A stretch of DNA of 11,526 bases, from positions 1-11,526 of the forward strand of contig CAJUEV010000024.1 in assembly GCA_910585785.1 (NCBI GenBank), given 5' to 3'. The position numbers and the translations under genes are program-made. Each line of letters opens with the position of its first letter. The stretch's first letter is position 1. Below, piece by piece: positions 1-6,459 of the stretch. Under the pieces are notes generated by a model. The model was given only the letters and a program-made list of their open reading frames with translations, was not told the DNA's origin and searched no databases. The DNA comes from an uncultured Christensenella sp. GTDB taxonomy: Bacteria; Bacillota; Clostridia; Christensenellales; Borkfalkiaceae.

Positions 1-83
1 TCTTAATAGCTTGAACTTCTTTACCGTAAAAAGAACGTTCGGGCTATTTTGTTTAATGGAAGAATTTTAAAACTTCCGAGAAT

Positions 84-128
84 AAAAAATAATCCGATAG
101 AACATTATGTGCTATCGGATTATTTTTT
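84..128. terminator. Bidirectional intrinsic terminator at the 3' end of the cupin gene
   Basis: A perfect 17-bp inverted repeat (84-100 paired with 112-128) surrounds an 11-base loop. The core is AATCCGATAG/CTATCGGATT, flanked by A6 on one side and T6 on the other, so it can end transcription on either strand. On the minus strand it lies just past the cupin stop codon. On the plus strand it could end a gene coming in from the left edge. A decayed copy of the same terminator lies at 999-1023. Confidence 0.9.
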
Positions 129-132
129 GATT

Positions 133-483
133 TCAGATTATTGCGTCGGATTGCGTGTAAGCGGTTAATGAGTTGGCTTTGACCTGAATACATATATACT
201 TTATTCCTTTGTCCGGTGCGGCAAAAAATTGTCGTTTTGCCGAAGGTGAAATACGAAGAAAATCGCCCGTTTTGATAGTTATCTTTTCACCGTCAATAAT
301 AACCAAGCCTTCTCCATCTAATATCGCATATATTTCTTCGTTATTCTTATGCGAATGAATAAAAGGAACATTTGCACCAGCGGGTAATGTGTTTATGCTT
401 ACTTCTGCACTGGTTAGACCGAGTTTGTCGTGAAGTTCAATGCGAGAATCTTCCGTAATGCTGATTTTGTTGTAGTTTTTCAT
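133..483 (-). CDS. Small single-domain cupin protein
   Basis: This 116-aa protein is a single cupin beta-barrel, the usual size for stand-alone cupins. Cupin motif 1 is clear: H43-x-H45 then E50 and G57, giving three likely metal ligands. In motif 2 the usual fourth ligand His is not evident; the stretch after G73-D74 reads PSAKRQF (residues 80-86), so metal binding may be incomplete. The start is supported by GGAGG at 491-495 and an extended -10 promoter upstream. It is divergent from the HxlR-type regulator at 661, a pairing that suggests regulation by that protein. The substrate cannot be told from sequence; small cupins of this kind include isomerases, dioxygenases and ligand-binding proteins. 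A partial decayed paralogue of its 3' half lies at about 1029-1149. Confidence 0.9.
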   Translation of the reverse strand: MKNYNKISITEDSRIELHDKLGLTSAEVSINTLPAGANVPFIHSHKNNEEIYAILDGEGLVIIDGEKITIKTGDFLRISPSAKRQFFAAPDKGIKYICIQVKANSLTAYTQSDAII

Positions 484-514
484 AATGATGCCTCCGAAAT
501 GAATTTGTAAACCT

Positions 515-543
515 ATTATACCAAATACCGAAAACCTTTGCCA
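515..543 (-). promoter_or_regulatory. Promoter of the cupin gene
   Basis: On the minus strand a TATAAT -10 (515-520) is preceded by TGG, making an extended -10. A weak -35, TGGCAA, lies at 538-543 with a 17-base spacer. The ribosome binding site GGAGG (491-495) and the ATG follow. The symmetric element at 546-584 lies directly upstream of this -35. Confidence 0.7.
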
Positions 544-545
544 TA

Positions 546-584
546 ATGTTACTTTTTTATTATCTGATAATAGAATAGTAACAT
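546..584. promoter_or_regulatory. 39-bp two-fold-symmetric element, candidate HxlR operator
   Basis: Two nested perfect inverted repeats share one centre (T565): outer arms ATGTTACT (546-553) and AGTAACAT (577-584), inner arms ATTATC (559-564) and GATAAT (566-571), with 5-base spacers on both sides. It sits between the two divergent promoters. A further 6-bp repeat, ATAGTT (583-588) and AACTAT (598-603), touches the hxlR -35. HxlR-family proteins are winged-helix dimers that bind dyad sites, so this is the obvious operator; binding itself is inferred. Confidence 0.6.
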
Positions 585-602
585 AGTTTCATTTTTGAAC
601 TA

Positions 603-631
603 TTGACATAATTTCTCATTTCTGCTATACT
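603..631 (+). promoter_or_regulatory. Promoter of the HxlR-family gene
   Basis: A consensus -35 TTGACA (603-608), a 17-base spacer and -10 TATACT (626-631) lie 30 bases upstream of the start codon at 661. An AAGGAAG ribosome binding site is at about 646-652. This is one of the strongest promoters in the window, so the gene is probably held down by a repressor, perhaps itself. Confidence 0.8.
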
Positions 632-660
632 CTATTAAAATATAAAAGGAAGTAACGCTT

Positions 661-987
661 ATGCTGACTAAAGACGAATTACCCGAATGTCCCGTTGCAA
701 CGACTGTTCAACTTATCGGCAATAAATGGAAGCTACTTATTTTACGTAATTTAATGTACGATAGTAAACAACGTTTCAAAGATTTTATCAAAACAATTCC
801 TGCTATAAGCAAAAAGGTTTTAACAGATAACCTTCGTTCTTTGGAAGAAGACAAACTCGTAGAAAGAGAAGTTTTCGCGGAAGTACCGCCACGAGTGGAG
901 TATTCTTTATCGCCGCTTGGACAATCGTTAAAGCCTATTTTGGATGCTATGTACGTTTGGGGAACAAATTATAAAACAAGTGAGTAA
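661..987 (+). CDS. HxlR-family winged-helix transcriptional regulator
   Basis: This 108-aa protein has the full HxlR layout: a short N-terminal stretch with a Cys at residue 10 (ECPV), the IGNKWKLLIL helix typical of the family (about residues 20-29), the recognition helix region with ISKKVLTDNLRSLEEDKLV (about 49-67), a wing with PPRVEYSLSPLG, and a C-terminal dimer helix. In HxlR members such as YodB, CatR and HypR the equivalent N-terminal Cys senses quinones, diamide or other electrophiles, so redox sensing is a reasonable inference here. The divergent cupin is the likely target along with its own gene. The stop TAA at 985-987 is followed at once by a terminator. Confidence 0.93.
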   Translation: MLTKDELPECPVATTVQLIGNKWKLLILRNLMYDSKQRFKDFIKTIPAISKKVLTDNLRSLEEDKLVEREVFAEVPPRVEYSLSPLGQSLKPILDAMYVWGTNYKTSE

Positions 988-998
988 AACAAAAAACG

Positions 999-1023
999 CC
1001 GATAGAGTTTGTGGCTCTATCGG
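999..1023. terminator. Bidirectional terminator after hxlR, a copy of the cupin terminator
   Basis: The stem is CCGATAGAG (999-1007) with CTCTATCGG (1015-1023) and a 7-base loop. It is followed by ATTATTTTTG on the plus strand and by a T6 run on the minus strand. The CGATAG/CTATCGGATTATTTTT sequence matches the terminator at 84-128 and is continuous with the decayed cupin copy to its right, so it was duplicated together with the cupin 3' end and now closes hxlR. Confidence 0.85.
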
Positions 1024-1028
1024 ATTAT

Positions 1029-1225
1029 TTTTGTTTGGTTTCATATTATTGTTCAAATTGCTTGTAAGCGGCTAACGAGTCGGCTTTGACCCGAAAAATA
1101 TATGCTTTATATCTTTATCGGGTGCGGCAAGAAATTGTCTTTTTTCCGAAGATATATAAGCAAGCTCCCAATCCGCCCGTTGTTTCAAGATAACTTATAA
1201 TATTTTTTCAATATATATTGCTCCG
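1029..1225 (-). pseudogene. Chimeric relic: DJ-1/PfpI 5' end joined to cupin 3' end
   Basis: Read on the minus strand, 1225-1146 aligns with the ribosome binding site and first 22 codons of the intact DJ-1/PfpI gene at 8556 (about 80% identical by eye over 67 bases, one gap). The start is TTG, one base is lost early and a TAC codon has become TAA. It preserves codons for ADWELAYISS. From about 1149 down to 1029 the match switches to the last ~35 codons of the cupin gene at 133-483 (KRQFLAAPDK, then a one-base deletion, then KADSLAAY) and runs on into the terminator. The switch falls at TCGG, a sequence present in both parents at the corresponding point, consistent with a deletion through short homology. 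With a stop and two frameshifts it cannot encode a protein. Confidence 0.8.
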
Positions 1226-1228
1226 TAA

Positions 1229-1990
1229 TTATAACCAAACTGCCCAATCGCCGAAATGAAAAGTGCCTGCGCCGTGATGCAGATTGCCTTGCTCTTTCAG
1301 TTGTCTGAAAGCGTCCCTCATCCTAACCGCTATTTCGGGTTGAATATCAAGCGAGTGGTGCGCGGGAAACAATCTGTTAGACGGTAATGCGGCTATAACT
1401 TCGAGCGACTGCAAATACGCTTCGGGGTCGGTGGACGGATAATAAGCAAACAGCGTATCCTTATAAATCAAGTCGCCTGTAAATATGTAGCCGCGCTCTC
1501 GCTCCCAAAAGCAAAGGTGTCCCGGCGAATGTCCTGCGGTGTGCAAGACTTCGATTTTTCTATCGCCAATGTCAATTATCTCGCCGCCGCTTAACACCTT
1601 TGTCGGCGTTCCCTGAAACATCTCGTACTTGCTTGCGTCAAAGTCTTCGGGCAAATCGCAACGGTCAACAACCATATCGCGTACGATTTGAATAGAAAGC
1701 GGAAACTTGCCATTCAACCAATCTAACTCGGCTTTATGTGCGTAAAAATCAAAAAAGTATTTGTGTCCGCCTATGTGGTCCCAATGGATATGAGTTGCAA
1801 CGGCGGTAACGGGCTTATCCGTCAATTTGCGTACTTGCTCGTAAATATTGCAAATACCAAGCCCCGTATCAATTAAAAGACAACGCTCGCTTCCGATTAA
1901 AAGATAGCAGTGCGTTTCTTCCCAATGTCGATATTCGCTTATGATATACGTTTGCCCGTCTATTTTGTCTATCGTAAACCAATCTTTCAT
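1229..1990 (-). CDS. Metallo-beta-lactamase-fold hydrolase
   Basis: The 253-aa protein is a single MBL domain with a complete di-metal site. It has T66-H67-x-H69-W-D71-H72 (the HxHxDH motif), H154 in TAGHSPGH, D173 in the TGD motif and H211 or H212 in FPAHH. The preceding DTG at 41-43 is also typical. The family includes glyoxalase II, lactonases and related thioester or lactone hydrolases; the substrate is not decidable here. No signal peptide is seen, so it is cytosolic. Its ATG overlaps the stop of the tautomerase gene (ATGA at 1990-1987), so the two are translationally coupled. The C-terminal end GAGTFHFGDWAVWL is intact. It is the last gene of the leftward operon. Confidence 0.93.
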   Translation of the reverse strand: MKDWFTIDKIDGQTYIISEYRHWEETHCYLLIGSERCLLIDTGLGICNIYEQVRKLTDKPVTAVATHIHWDHIGGHKYFFDFYAHKAELDWLNGKFPLSIQIVRDMVVDRCDLPEDFDASKYEMFQGTPTKVLSGGEIIDIGDRKIEVLHTAGHSPGHLCFWERERGYIFTGDLIYKDTLFAYYPSTDPEAYLQSLEVIAALPSNRLFPAHHSLDIQPEIAVRMRDAFRQLKEQGNLHHGAGTFHFGDWAVWL

Positions 1991-2187
1991 TTTTTGTACT
2001 CGATTTTGATAATATCGATGGTTTTGCCGCCGATACCGAAGTTTTTATCGGGCAATTCCGTAATGGTGGTTGTAAAAAATTCTTGTGGAATATTCATAAT
2101 TTCCGCAGAGACTTCGGTTACGCGCTTTATAAGCAACGTTTTTTGTTCGTCGGTCAATTTACCGCTTTCGATTTTGATATAAGGCAT
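1987..2187 (-). CDS. 4-oxalocrotonate tautomerase-family enzyme
   Basis: At 66 aa this is the standard length for the 4-OT family. It begins MPYIKIESGKLTDEQK, so after loss of Met the N-terminal proline is the catalytic base that moves protons between keto and enol forms. The start is fixed by that proline although no clear ribosome binding site precedes it, which suggests translation coupled to the upstream ferredoxin gene 20 bases away. Its stop overlaps the MBL start. 4-OT homologues outside aromatic catabolism often have unknown substrates and no meta-cleavage genes are present here, so the role may lie in handling a reactive keto acid or enol. A decayed copy of its 5' half lies at 9669. 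Confidence 0.92.
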   Translation of the reverse strand: MPYIKIESGKLTDEQKTLLIKRVTEVSAEIMNIPQEFFTTTITELPDKNFGIGGKTIDIIKIEYKK

Positions 2188-2207
2188 AATTATGTTATAC
2201 TATGGGT

Positions 2208-2965
2208 TTAATATTTTTCAAATTTGCATTGTTCGTATACTTGTTTTCCGATTATCGTGATTGCTTGTTTGGGACAGTTTGAAAAGCAACGATAACACAT
2301 TGTACACTTGCCGTTAAAATTTATTGCGCCGTCTTTAACTTCTATGTTTTTCATAGGGCAAATCGATGCGCACATACCGCAAGCGACGCATTTTGCGGTG
2401 TCTATTTTTATGCCGCCGTAATACCTCTTTGTCTTTTTTCGGAAATACAGCCTTTGCCCGAATAAGCCCGCAAGTCTGCTTGCAAAACTCAACCCATTTT
2501 TAGGATATTTCCCCTGCAATATCTGTTTTGCGGTTTTCTCTATCTTTTCGTCGGCTTTCATAACGATTTTACGGTTTTCAGCAAGCGACTTTTTCAACAG
2601 TTTAACGTCGCCTATGCAATCGGGCATTTTTATATGTAAACCGCCTAAAATTTCCGCACCGTACTTTTGAAAAGTCTTGCCGAACACCCTGCGCCGTCGC
2701 CGCTGAATAAGCCCATTGTGACAATAATAAAAATTTTTTTACCTTTCCATAAAGCAGAATTATCAGTAATAAAGTCACTGACGATTTTCGGTAAGTAAGA
2801 ATAATAAACAGGATAGGCAAATATTATTTCGTTGTCAGATTGTACGGCGGCAGCTACCTCGGCGCGCTCAATAGAGTAAACGCCGCCGCATCCGTCAAGC
2901 CTGTTAAGCAAATATTCCAAACAATGTTTCGTATTTCCCGTCCCGCTGAAATATACACCAATCAT
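2208..2965 (-). pseudogene. EFR1-type flavodoxin plus 2x[4Fe-4S] ferredoxin, split by a frameshift
   Basis: Two overlapping frames together make one EFR1-type protein of about 250 aa. The first (from the ATG at 2965) is a flavodoxin with the FMN-binding SGTGNTK loop at residues 7-13, FAYPVYYSYLPK in the middle and GLFSGDGAG near the break. The second frame, ending at 2208, carries a complete pair of iron-sulfur motifs, CVACGMCASICP and CTMCYRCFSNCP. The frames meet at an A4 run on the coding strand (2668-2665): TTC AAA AGT should read TTC AAA AAG, so one A appears missing. The frame-1 protein stops after 107 residues, before any cluster. A GTG at 2687 could start the second half separately, but no domain boundary lies there. 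Either the gene is freshly dead or the base is a sequencing error. It leads the operon with the tautomerase and MBL genes. Confidence 0.75.
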
Positions 2966-3032
2966 AAAAATATTTGTCCCGCTGAATTGATGTTTACCGT
3001 ACAATAATTACAAAGCTTATAATACCAAATCA

Positions 3033-4019
3033 TCAATTTAACTTTTGCCCGCATTCGGTACAAAAGTTTGCACCTGCGGCAATCGGCTTTCCGCACTTAG
3101 AGCAAAATTTGGAAATGGGATTGCCGCATTCAGGACAGAATTTGCTATCGGGTTGAATAGGTTTTCGGCATACGGAACAAATATCAACCGGCAACACGGT
3201 ATTTGCCGAAATCACTTCTTTGCCAAGCACACTACCGACGCCAACGCCCAAAATCGTCCCCGCAGTCCCGTTTCCCGCCGCCGCTTTTAAGGCGTCTGCC
3301 TGCGCCATTTTAGCATACACGTCCACGTTGTTTCGCATAAGCCCAAGTCTTGCGCTTTCGTCTACGGCTTTTTCCACCTCGGGTGGAACGGAAAGATTCT
3401 CTATGTCGAATGCGGTCAGTGTGATGCCTAGTTCGCCGCAACGTGCCGCAACGGATTTTTTCACCTCTTCACTTAATTCGGCATATTTGGACGTCATATC
3501 CGAAAGGCTTACGTTACAAGTCGCAAACGCAGACGAAATACTTCCCACAAGCAAAGTCCGTAATGTTTTATTCAACTTGTTCGTCTCGTAGCATTCCGCC
3601 ATACCCGCAACCGACGTAAGAAACAATTCGGGAACTGTAATTTTGAACGAATATGCTCCGTTTCCTCTTAGTCTTATAATTCCGTATTCTGTTTGTACGG
3701 GAACGGGATTCGACGTTCCCCACCGTATGCCCGTAATCTCCTTTACGTTAACAAAATAAATCTCGGATTTGAACGGTGTTTCGAATCCGTATTTCCAGGC
3801 AAGCAGCTTACTTATAACAGGCAAACTGTCGGTGTTGAGTTTATACGTTCCCGCGTCGAATACGTCCGCCGTTTTGCCTTTGTCGCAAAATACAGCCACT
3901 TGACTTTCGCGCACGGTAAGCGAAGACCCTTTTTTGATTACGTTGTCTTTTATATCAAACTTTTGCACCAACGTTTCATCGTCAAACGCGTGCATATCTA
4001 TTATTTTAAGCATTCCCAT
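3033..4019 (-). CDS. SPFH-domain protein with C-terminal double zinc ribbon (YdjI-like)
   Basis: This 328-aa protein begins with an SPFH/band-7-like domain (about residues 15-225), including RESQVAVFCDKGK, GTYKLNTDSLP and SVPPEVEKAVDE. A small-residue and glycine-rich linker follows (about 245-266). It ends in two zinc ribbons: C281/C284 with C295/C298, and C306/C309 with C320/C323. This is the domain order of Bacillus subtilis YdjI and the proteins often labelled virion core protein-like. SPFH proteins oligomerise on membranes; there is no obvious N-terminal membrane helix, so attachment may be peripheral or through partners. AAAGGAAA precedes the start, 17 bases after the stop of the zinc-ribbon gene, so the two are one transcript. 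In B. subtilis the relative works with a PspA paralogue in membrane stress; none is visible here. Confidence 0.88.
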   Translation of the reverse strand: MGMLKIIDMHAFDDETLVQKFDIKDNVIKKGSSLTVRESQVAVFCDKGKTADVFDAGTYKLNTDSLPVISKLLAWKYGFETPFKSEIYFVNVKEITGIRWGTSNPVPVQTEYGIIRLRGNGAYSFKITVPELFLTSVAGMAECYETNKLNKTLRTLLVGSISSAFATCNVSLSDMTSKYAELSEEVKKSVAARCGELGITLTAFDIENLSVPPEVEKAVDESARLGLMRNNVDVYAKMAQADALKAAAGNGTAGTILGVGVGSVLGKEVISANTVLPVDICSVCRKPIQPDSKFCPECGNPISKFCSKCGKPIAAGANFCTECGQKLN

Positions 4020-4036
4020 ATCTGAATTTCCTTTTA

Positions 4037-5662
4037 TTAATTAAACTCCATAGTTTTTATTGCGTGTTCGAAAATCGGCGCCCAATACCATCTGTCTTTT
4101 CCTAGACAGTTCCAATTGCCTATACCTTGTTTCCCTCCCAACGAGAAGAAAAACATTGCGTTATATATAGGCTGGTCAATGGCAACGGAAATAAAATCGA
4201 CAAAGAAAATATTGCCGCTTGACGCGATGATTTTCGCTTCCCCGAATTTCGCCGAAGGAAGCGTGTTTTTCAGCATAGCAAGCATTTGTTTGCCGAAAGC
4301 CGCAACGTCTTCGCTATTGAGAGCACCGCCGAAATTCACGTTCAGATTAACCGTTGCGTCGGGCGTAGTATATATGTAACGCGGCGCATTTGCGGGATAT
4401 TTTATGCGGCGCAATTCGTCCGGCATCACTTCAAAACTTTCGGGCATTACGGCGGTGATTTTACCGTCCGCTATACGCGCCCGCACAAACTTTACGTCGG
4501 GCAGTTCGCATCCCTGCGGCATATCAGCGCGGATATTTTCATAGTTTATGCCTCCCACGCTACAATCAAGCGCGTTACCTTTTACGATGAAAGTCGTCCC
4601 GCACGCCGAGCAATACGCGGTCTTTCCGTTTTCGTCAAGCACAATGGGGCTGCCGCATTGCGTGCATATAAGAGCTTCAAGTTCGTTTGCACGCTGAATT
4701 TCTATTCCGTCTGTTTTGCCGCAAATATTGCCGCAAGACAAACACGCTCCGTTTTCGTCAAGCGCTCCGCCGCAAGCGGGACAAATATTGCTTTCCAGCC
4801 GCTCGCCGTCCGAAATTTTAATTTTTATTTCCGCGTCGGAAAGTATATCTACGGAATCGCTCTTTGCTTTGACCATCGGCTTTGCGTCACCGTAATTGTA
4901 TTTGCGCTCTCCTTTAACATAAATTTCGCCCTGCGGTATATTGGTTTTTTCCGCAATAATCTCAAACGCTTCAATTAAATTATCGGTCAATCTGTCGAAA
5001 TATGCGCCGTTATCTCTGCCGCGCACAAACGCGCAATAAACGATTTCCTTATCTGTCTGATAGCCGTTGGTCTGCTCCAAACGCACGGTAACAAAGTAAG
5101 CGTTTTTGTAATCGACGACGTCAAAGTATCCCGCAGGAACAACGTCCACGCTGAATGCGGAATATTTGTGTTTAAGTTGCGATGCCCACATTTTTAGCTT
5201 ATTAAATAAAACCAAGTCATCGGTTTCGTCAATCAGCTTTGCGCGTTTGGCATAATTTTTCAAAATCCCGTGCGCTTTTGCAAAGCCGTATTGCTCAGTA
5301 ATCGCATAGCAATAATAGGCTTTCCCCTCGTTATAATACGGACTTTTTTTATCGCCGTAAAGAAAACAGCCGACAAGCGCACAATCGCAGTTTACGTTAT
5401 CCAACGCCTTGTCAAGATAATCCAAATCATTGTCCGTAATCGAATTATTCCGCAAGCGGCATAAAACATAATGCGCGCAAGCGTTATCGTCGCCGTTAAG
5501 CAAAAGCGTCATCAGTTCTTCTTCCGACGCCTTAAAGTAATCGGTCGAAGACTTGCAATAAACTTCCCTGTCACGCTCCGTGTCGCATTTTATCGCTTTC
5601 AGATATTTTCCGGTAACTTTTTTTGCAAAAGCCATCGCCTTTTTATTTTGCTTTTCAATCAT
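4037..5662 (-). CDS. 541-aa multidomain protein with two central zinc ribbons
   Basis: Not a named family to me. Residues 1-165 are charged and helical, with Sel1/TPR-like stretches (for example ACAHYVLCRLRNN and GKAYYCYAITEQYGFAKAHG). Residues 165-250 look like a compact alpha/beta domain. Two zinc ribbons follow: C294/C297 with C307/C310, and C333/C336 with C351/C354, the second resembling TFIIB-type ribbons as in YdjG. The last 160 residues (about 380-541) form an alpha/beta domain with VMPESFEVMPDELRRIKYP and NAMFFFSL, reminiscent of small PsbP/DcrB-like folds; this is an impression only. There is no signal peptide or membrane helix. It is the first gene of a two-gene operon with the SPFH protein, and both carry paired zinc ribbons, so physical partnership is likely. 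The ribosome binding site is weak (AAGAGAT). Confidence 0.85.
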   Translation of the reverse strand: MIEKQNKKAMAFAKKVTGKYLKAIKCDTERDREVYCKSSTDYFKASEEELMTLLLNGDDNACAHYVLCRLRNNSITDNDLDYLDKALDNVNCDCALVGCFLYGDKKSPYYNEGKAYYCYAITEQYGFAKAHGILKNYAKRAKLIDETDDLVLFNKLKMWASQLKHKYSAFSVDVVPAGYFDVVDYKNAYFVTVRLEQTNGYQTDKEIVYCAFVRGRDNGAYFDRLTDNLIEAFEIIAEKTNIPQGEIYVKGERKYNYGDAKPMVKAKSDSVDILSDAEIKIKISDGERLESNICPACGGALDENGACLSCGNICGKTDGIEIQRANELEALICTQCGSPIVLDENGKTAYCSACGTTFIVKGNALDCSVGGINYENIRADMPQGCELPDVKFVRARIADGKITAVMPESFEVMPDELRRIKYPANAPRYIYTTPDATVNLNVNFGGALNSEDVAAFGKQMLAMLKNTLPSAKFGEAKIIASSGNIFFVDFISVAIDQPIYNAMFFFSLGGKQGIGNWNCLGKDRWYWAPIFEHAIKTMEFN

Positions 5663-5706
5663 TCGCTTTTATCTCTTATTTGGGTAAATATTATTATACC
5701 GCATAA

Positions 5707-5735
5707 ATTATAACACTTTGTTTATCGCTATGCAA
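5707..5735 (-). promoter_or_regulatory. Promoter of the zinc-ribbon/SPFH operon
   Basis: On the minus strand TTGCAT (5730-5735), a 17-base spacer and TATAAT (5707-5712) lie about 45 bases upstream of the ATG at 5662. A second TATAAT at 5693-5698 has no good -35. The 245-base divergent gap to the Xre gene also holds a short dyad, CAAAT-6-ATTTG (5800-5815); nothing else stands out in it. Confidence 0.7.
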
Positions 5736-5872
5736 GAATTATAGAAACAAAAACAGATACTCTTATGGCTCTGCACGGTAAGCGAAAAACATTATTCGTC
5801 AAATCTTAAAATTTGTCCTTTACTACTTGCAAATTCGCTGTTTATGGGTAATCGTTTCTGATGATTTTATGG

Positions 5873-5899
5873 TATAATTAAAATATCATAAATAAGGAG
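5873..5899 (+). promoter_or_regulatory. Extended -10 promoter and ribosome binding site of the Xre gene
   Basis: TATAAT at 5873-5878 is preceded by ATGG, giving a TGn extended -10. No convincing -35 lies 16-18 bases upstream. AAGGAG (5894-5899), 8 bases before the ATG at 5908, fixes the start. Confidence 0.65.
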
Positions 5900-5907
5900 T
5901 AACGTCT

Positions 5908-6372
5908 ATGGATATGCAAAAAATCGGCTCGTTTTTAGCTGAGTTGCGAAAAGAAAAAAATCTGACGCAGGATGAACTCGGTGCGCAAATCGGAGTCACG
6001 AATAAAACCATATCGCGCTGGGAAACCGGCAACTATCTACCGCCCGTCGAAATGCAGCAAACTCTTGGCGACAATTTCGGCGTAAGCATAAACGAAATAT
6101 TGAACGGCGAAAGGATAAGCGACAGAAACTATAAAGATATTTCGGAACAAAATATCAAATCCGCACTGACAATAAGCGAATCGGTAATAGCTAAACACAA
6201 AAAAATTATGAACTGGGTTATCGCTGTCGTTGTTGCCGCTTTATATATTACCGTAAGCCTAATTACGCTGAAATGGCAATATACCTGGATTATATGGGCG
6301 GTTTATTGCGCGTATCGAACAGTTGAGAGTATAATAATTTATCGTCTGAACGTTCACGGCAAATCAAAATAG
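5908..6372 (+). CDS. Xre-family regulator with membrane-spanning C-terminus
   Basis: The 154-aa protein has a canonical HTH_3 domain at residues 5-62 (IGSFLAELRKEKNLTQDELG, then GVTNKTISRWETGNYLPP). A linker of about 35 residues follows, then two hydrophobic segments at roughly 101-121 and 124-146, ending in a short basic tail. Such HTH proteins with a short membrane anchor are common in Bacillota and are thought to couple membrane state to transcription; that role is inferred here. It is divergent from the zinc-ribbon/SPFH operon and upstream of the Sel1 gene, so either could be its target. The start is well supported by AAGGAG. Confidence 0.9.
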   Translation: MDMQKIGSFLAELRKEKNLTQDELGAQIGVTNKTISRWETGNYLPPVEMQQTLGDNFGVSINEILNGERISDRNYKDISEQNIKSALTISESVIAKHKKIMNWVIAVVVAALYITVSLITLKWQYTWIIWAVYCAYRTVESIIIYRLNVHGKSK

Positions 6373-6399
6373 ACGTCATTAATCGGATGTGCAGGTTAT

Positions 6400-6453
6400 T
6401 TGCTTTTTATAATCTTTTATGCTATAATTTAGAATATATGATTTAGAAAGGAG
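6400..6453 (+). promoter_or_regulatory. Promoter and ribosome binding site of the Sel1-repeat gene
   Basis: TTGCTT (6400-6405), a 17-base spacer and TATAAT (6423-6428) with an upstream TGC form a strong promoter with an extended -10. AAAGGAG (6447-6453) lies 6 bases before the ATG at 6460. The Sel1 gene can therefore be transcribed independently of the Xre gene. Confidence 0.8.
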
Positions 6454-6459
6454 TCAAAA

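Noticed and set aside
2..70. Possible C-terminus of a plus-strand gene entering from the left edge, ending TAA at 68-70 before the terminator
   Set aside because: Only 22 open codons are visible and no family can be recognised; a frame this short stays open by chance fairly often.
2660..2672. Programmed -1 frameshifting in the EFR1-type gene
   Set aside because: The site is only A4 and does not fit an X XXY YYZ slippery heptamer; the lysine tRNA would have to re-pair with CAA. A simple lost base explains it better.
4286..4978. 230-codon plus-strand open frame opposite the 541-aa zinc-ribbon gene
   Set aside because: It is fully antisense to a gene with clear zinc-ribbon motifs, has no ribosome binding site or promoter, and its sequence shows no recognisable domain.
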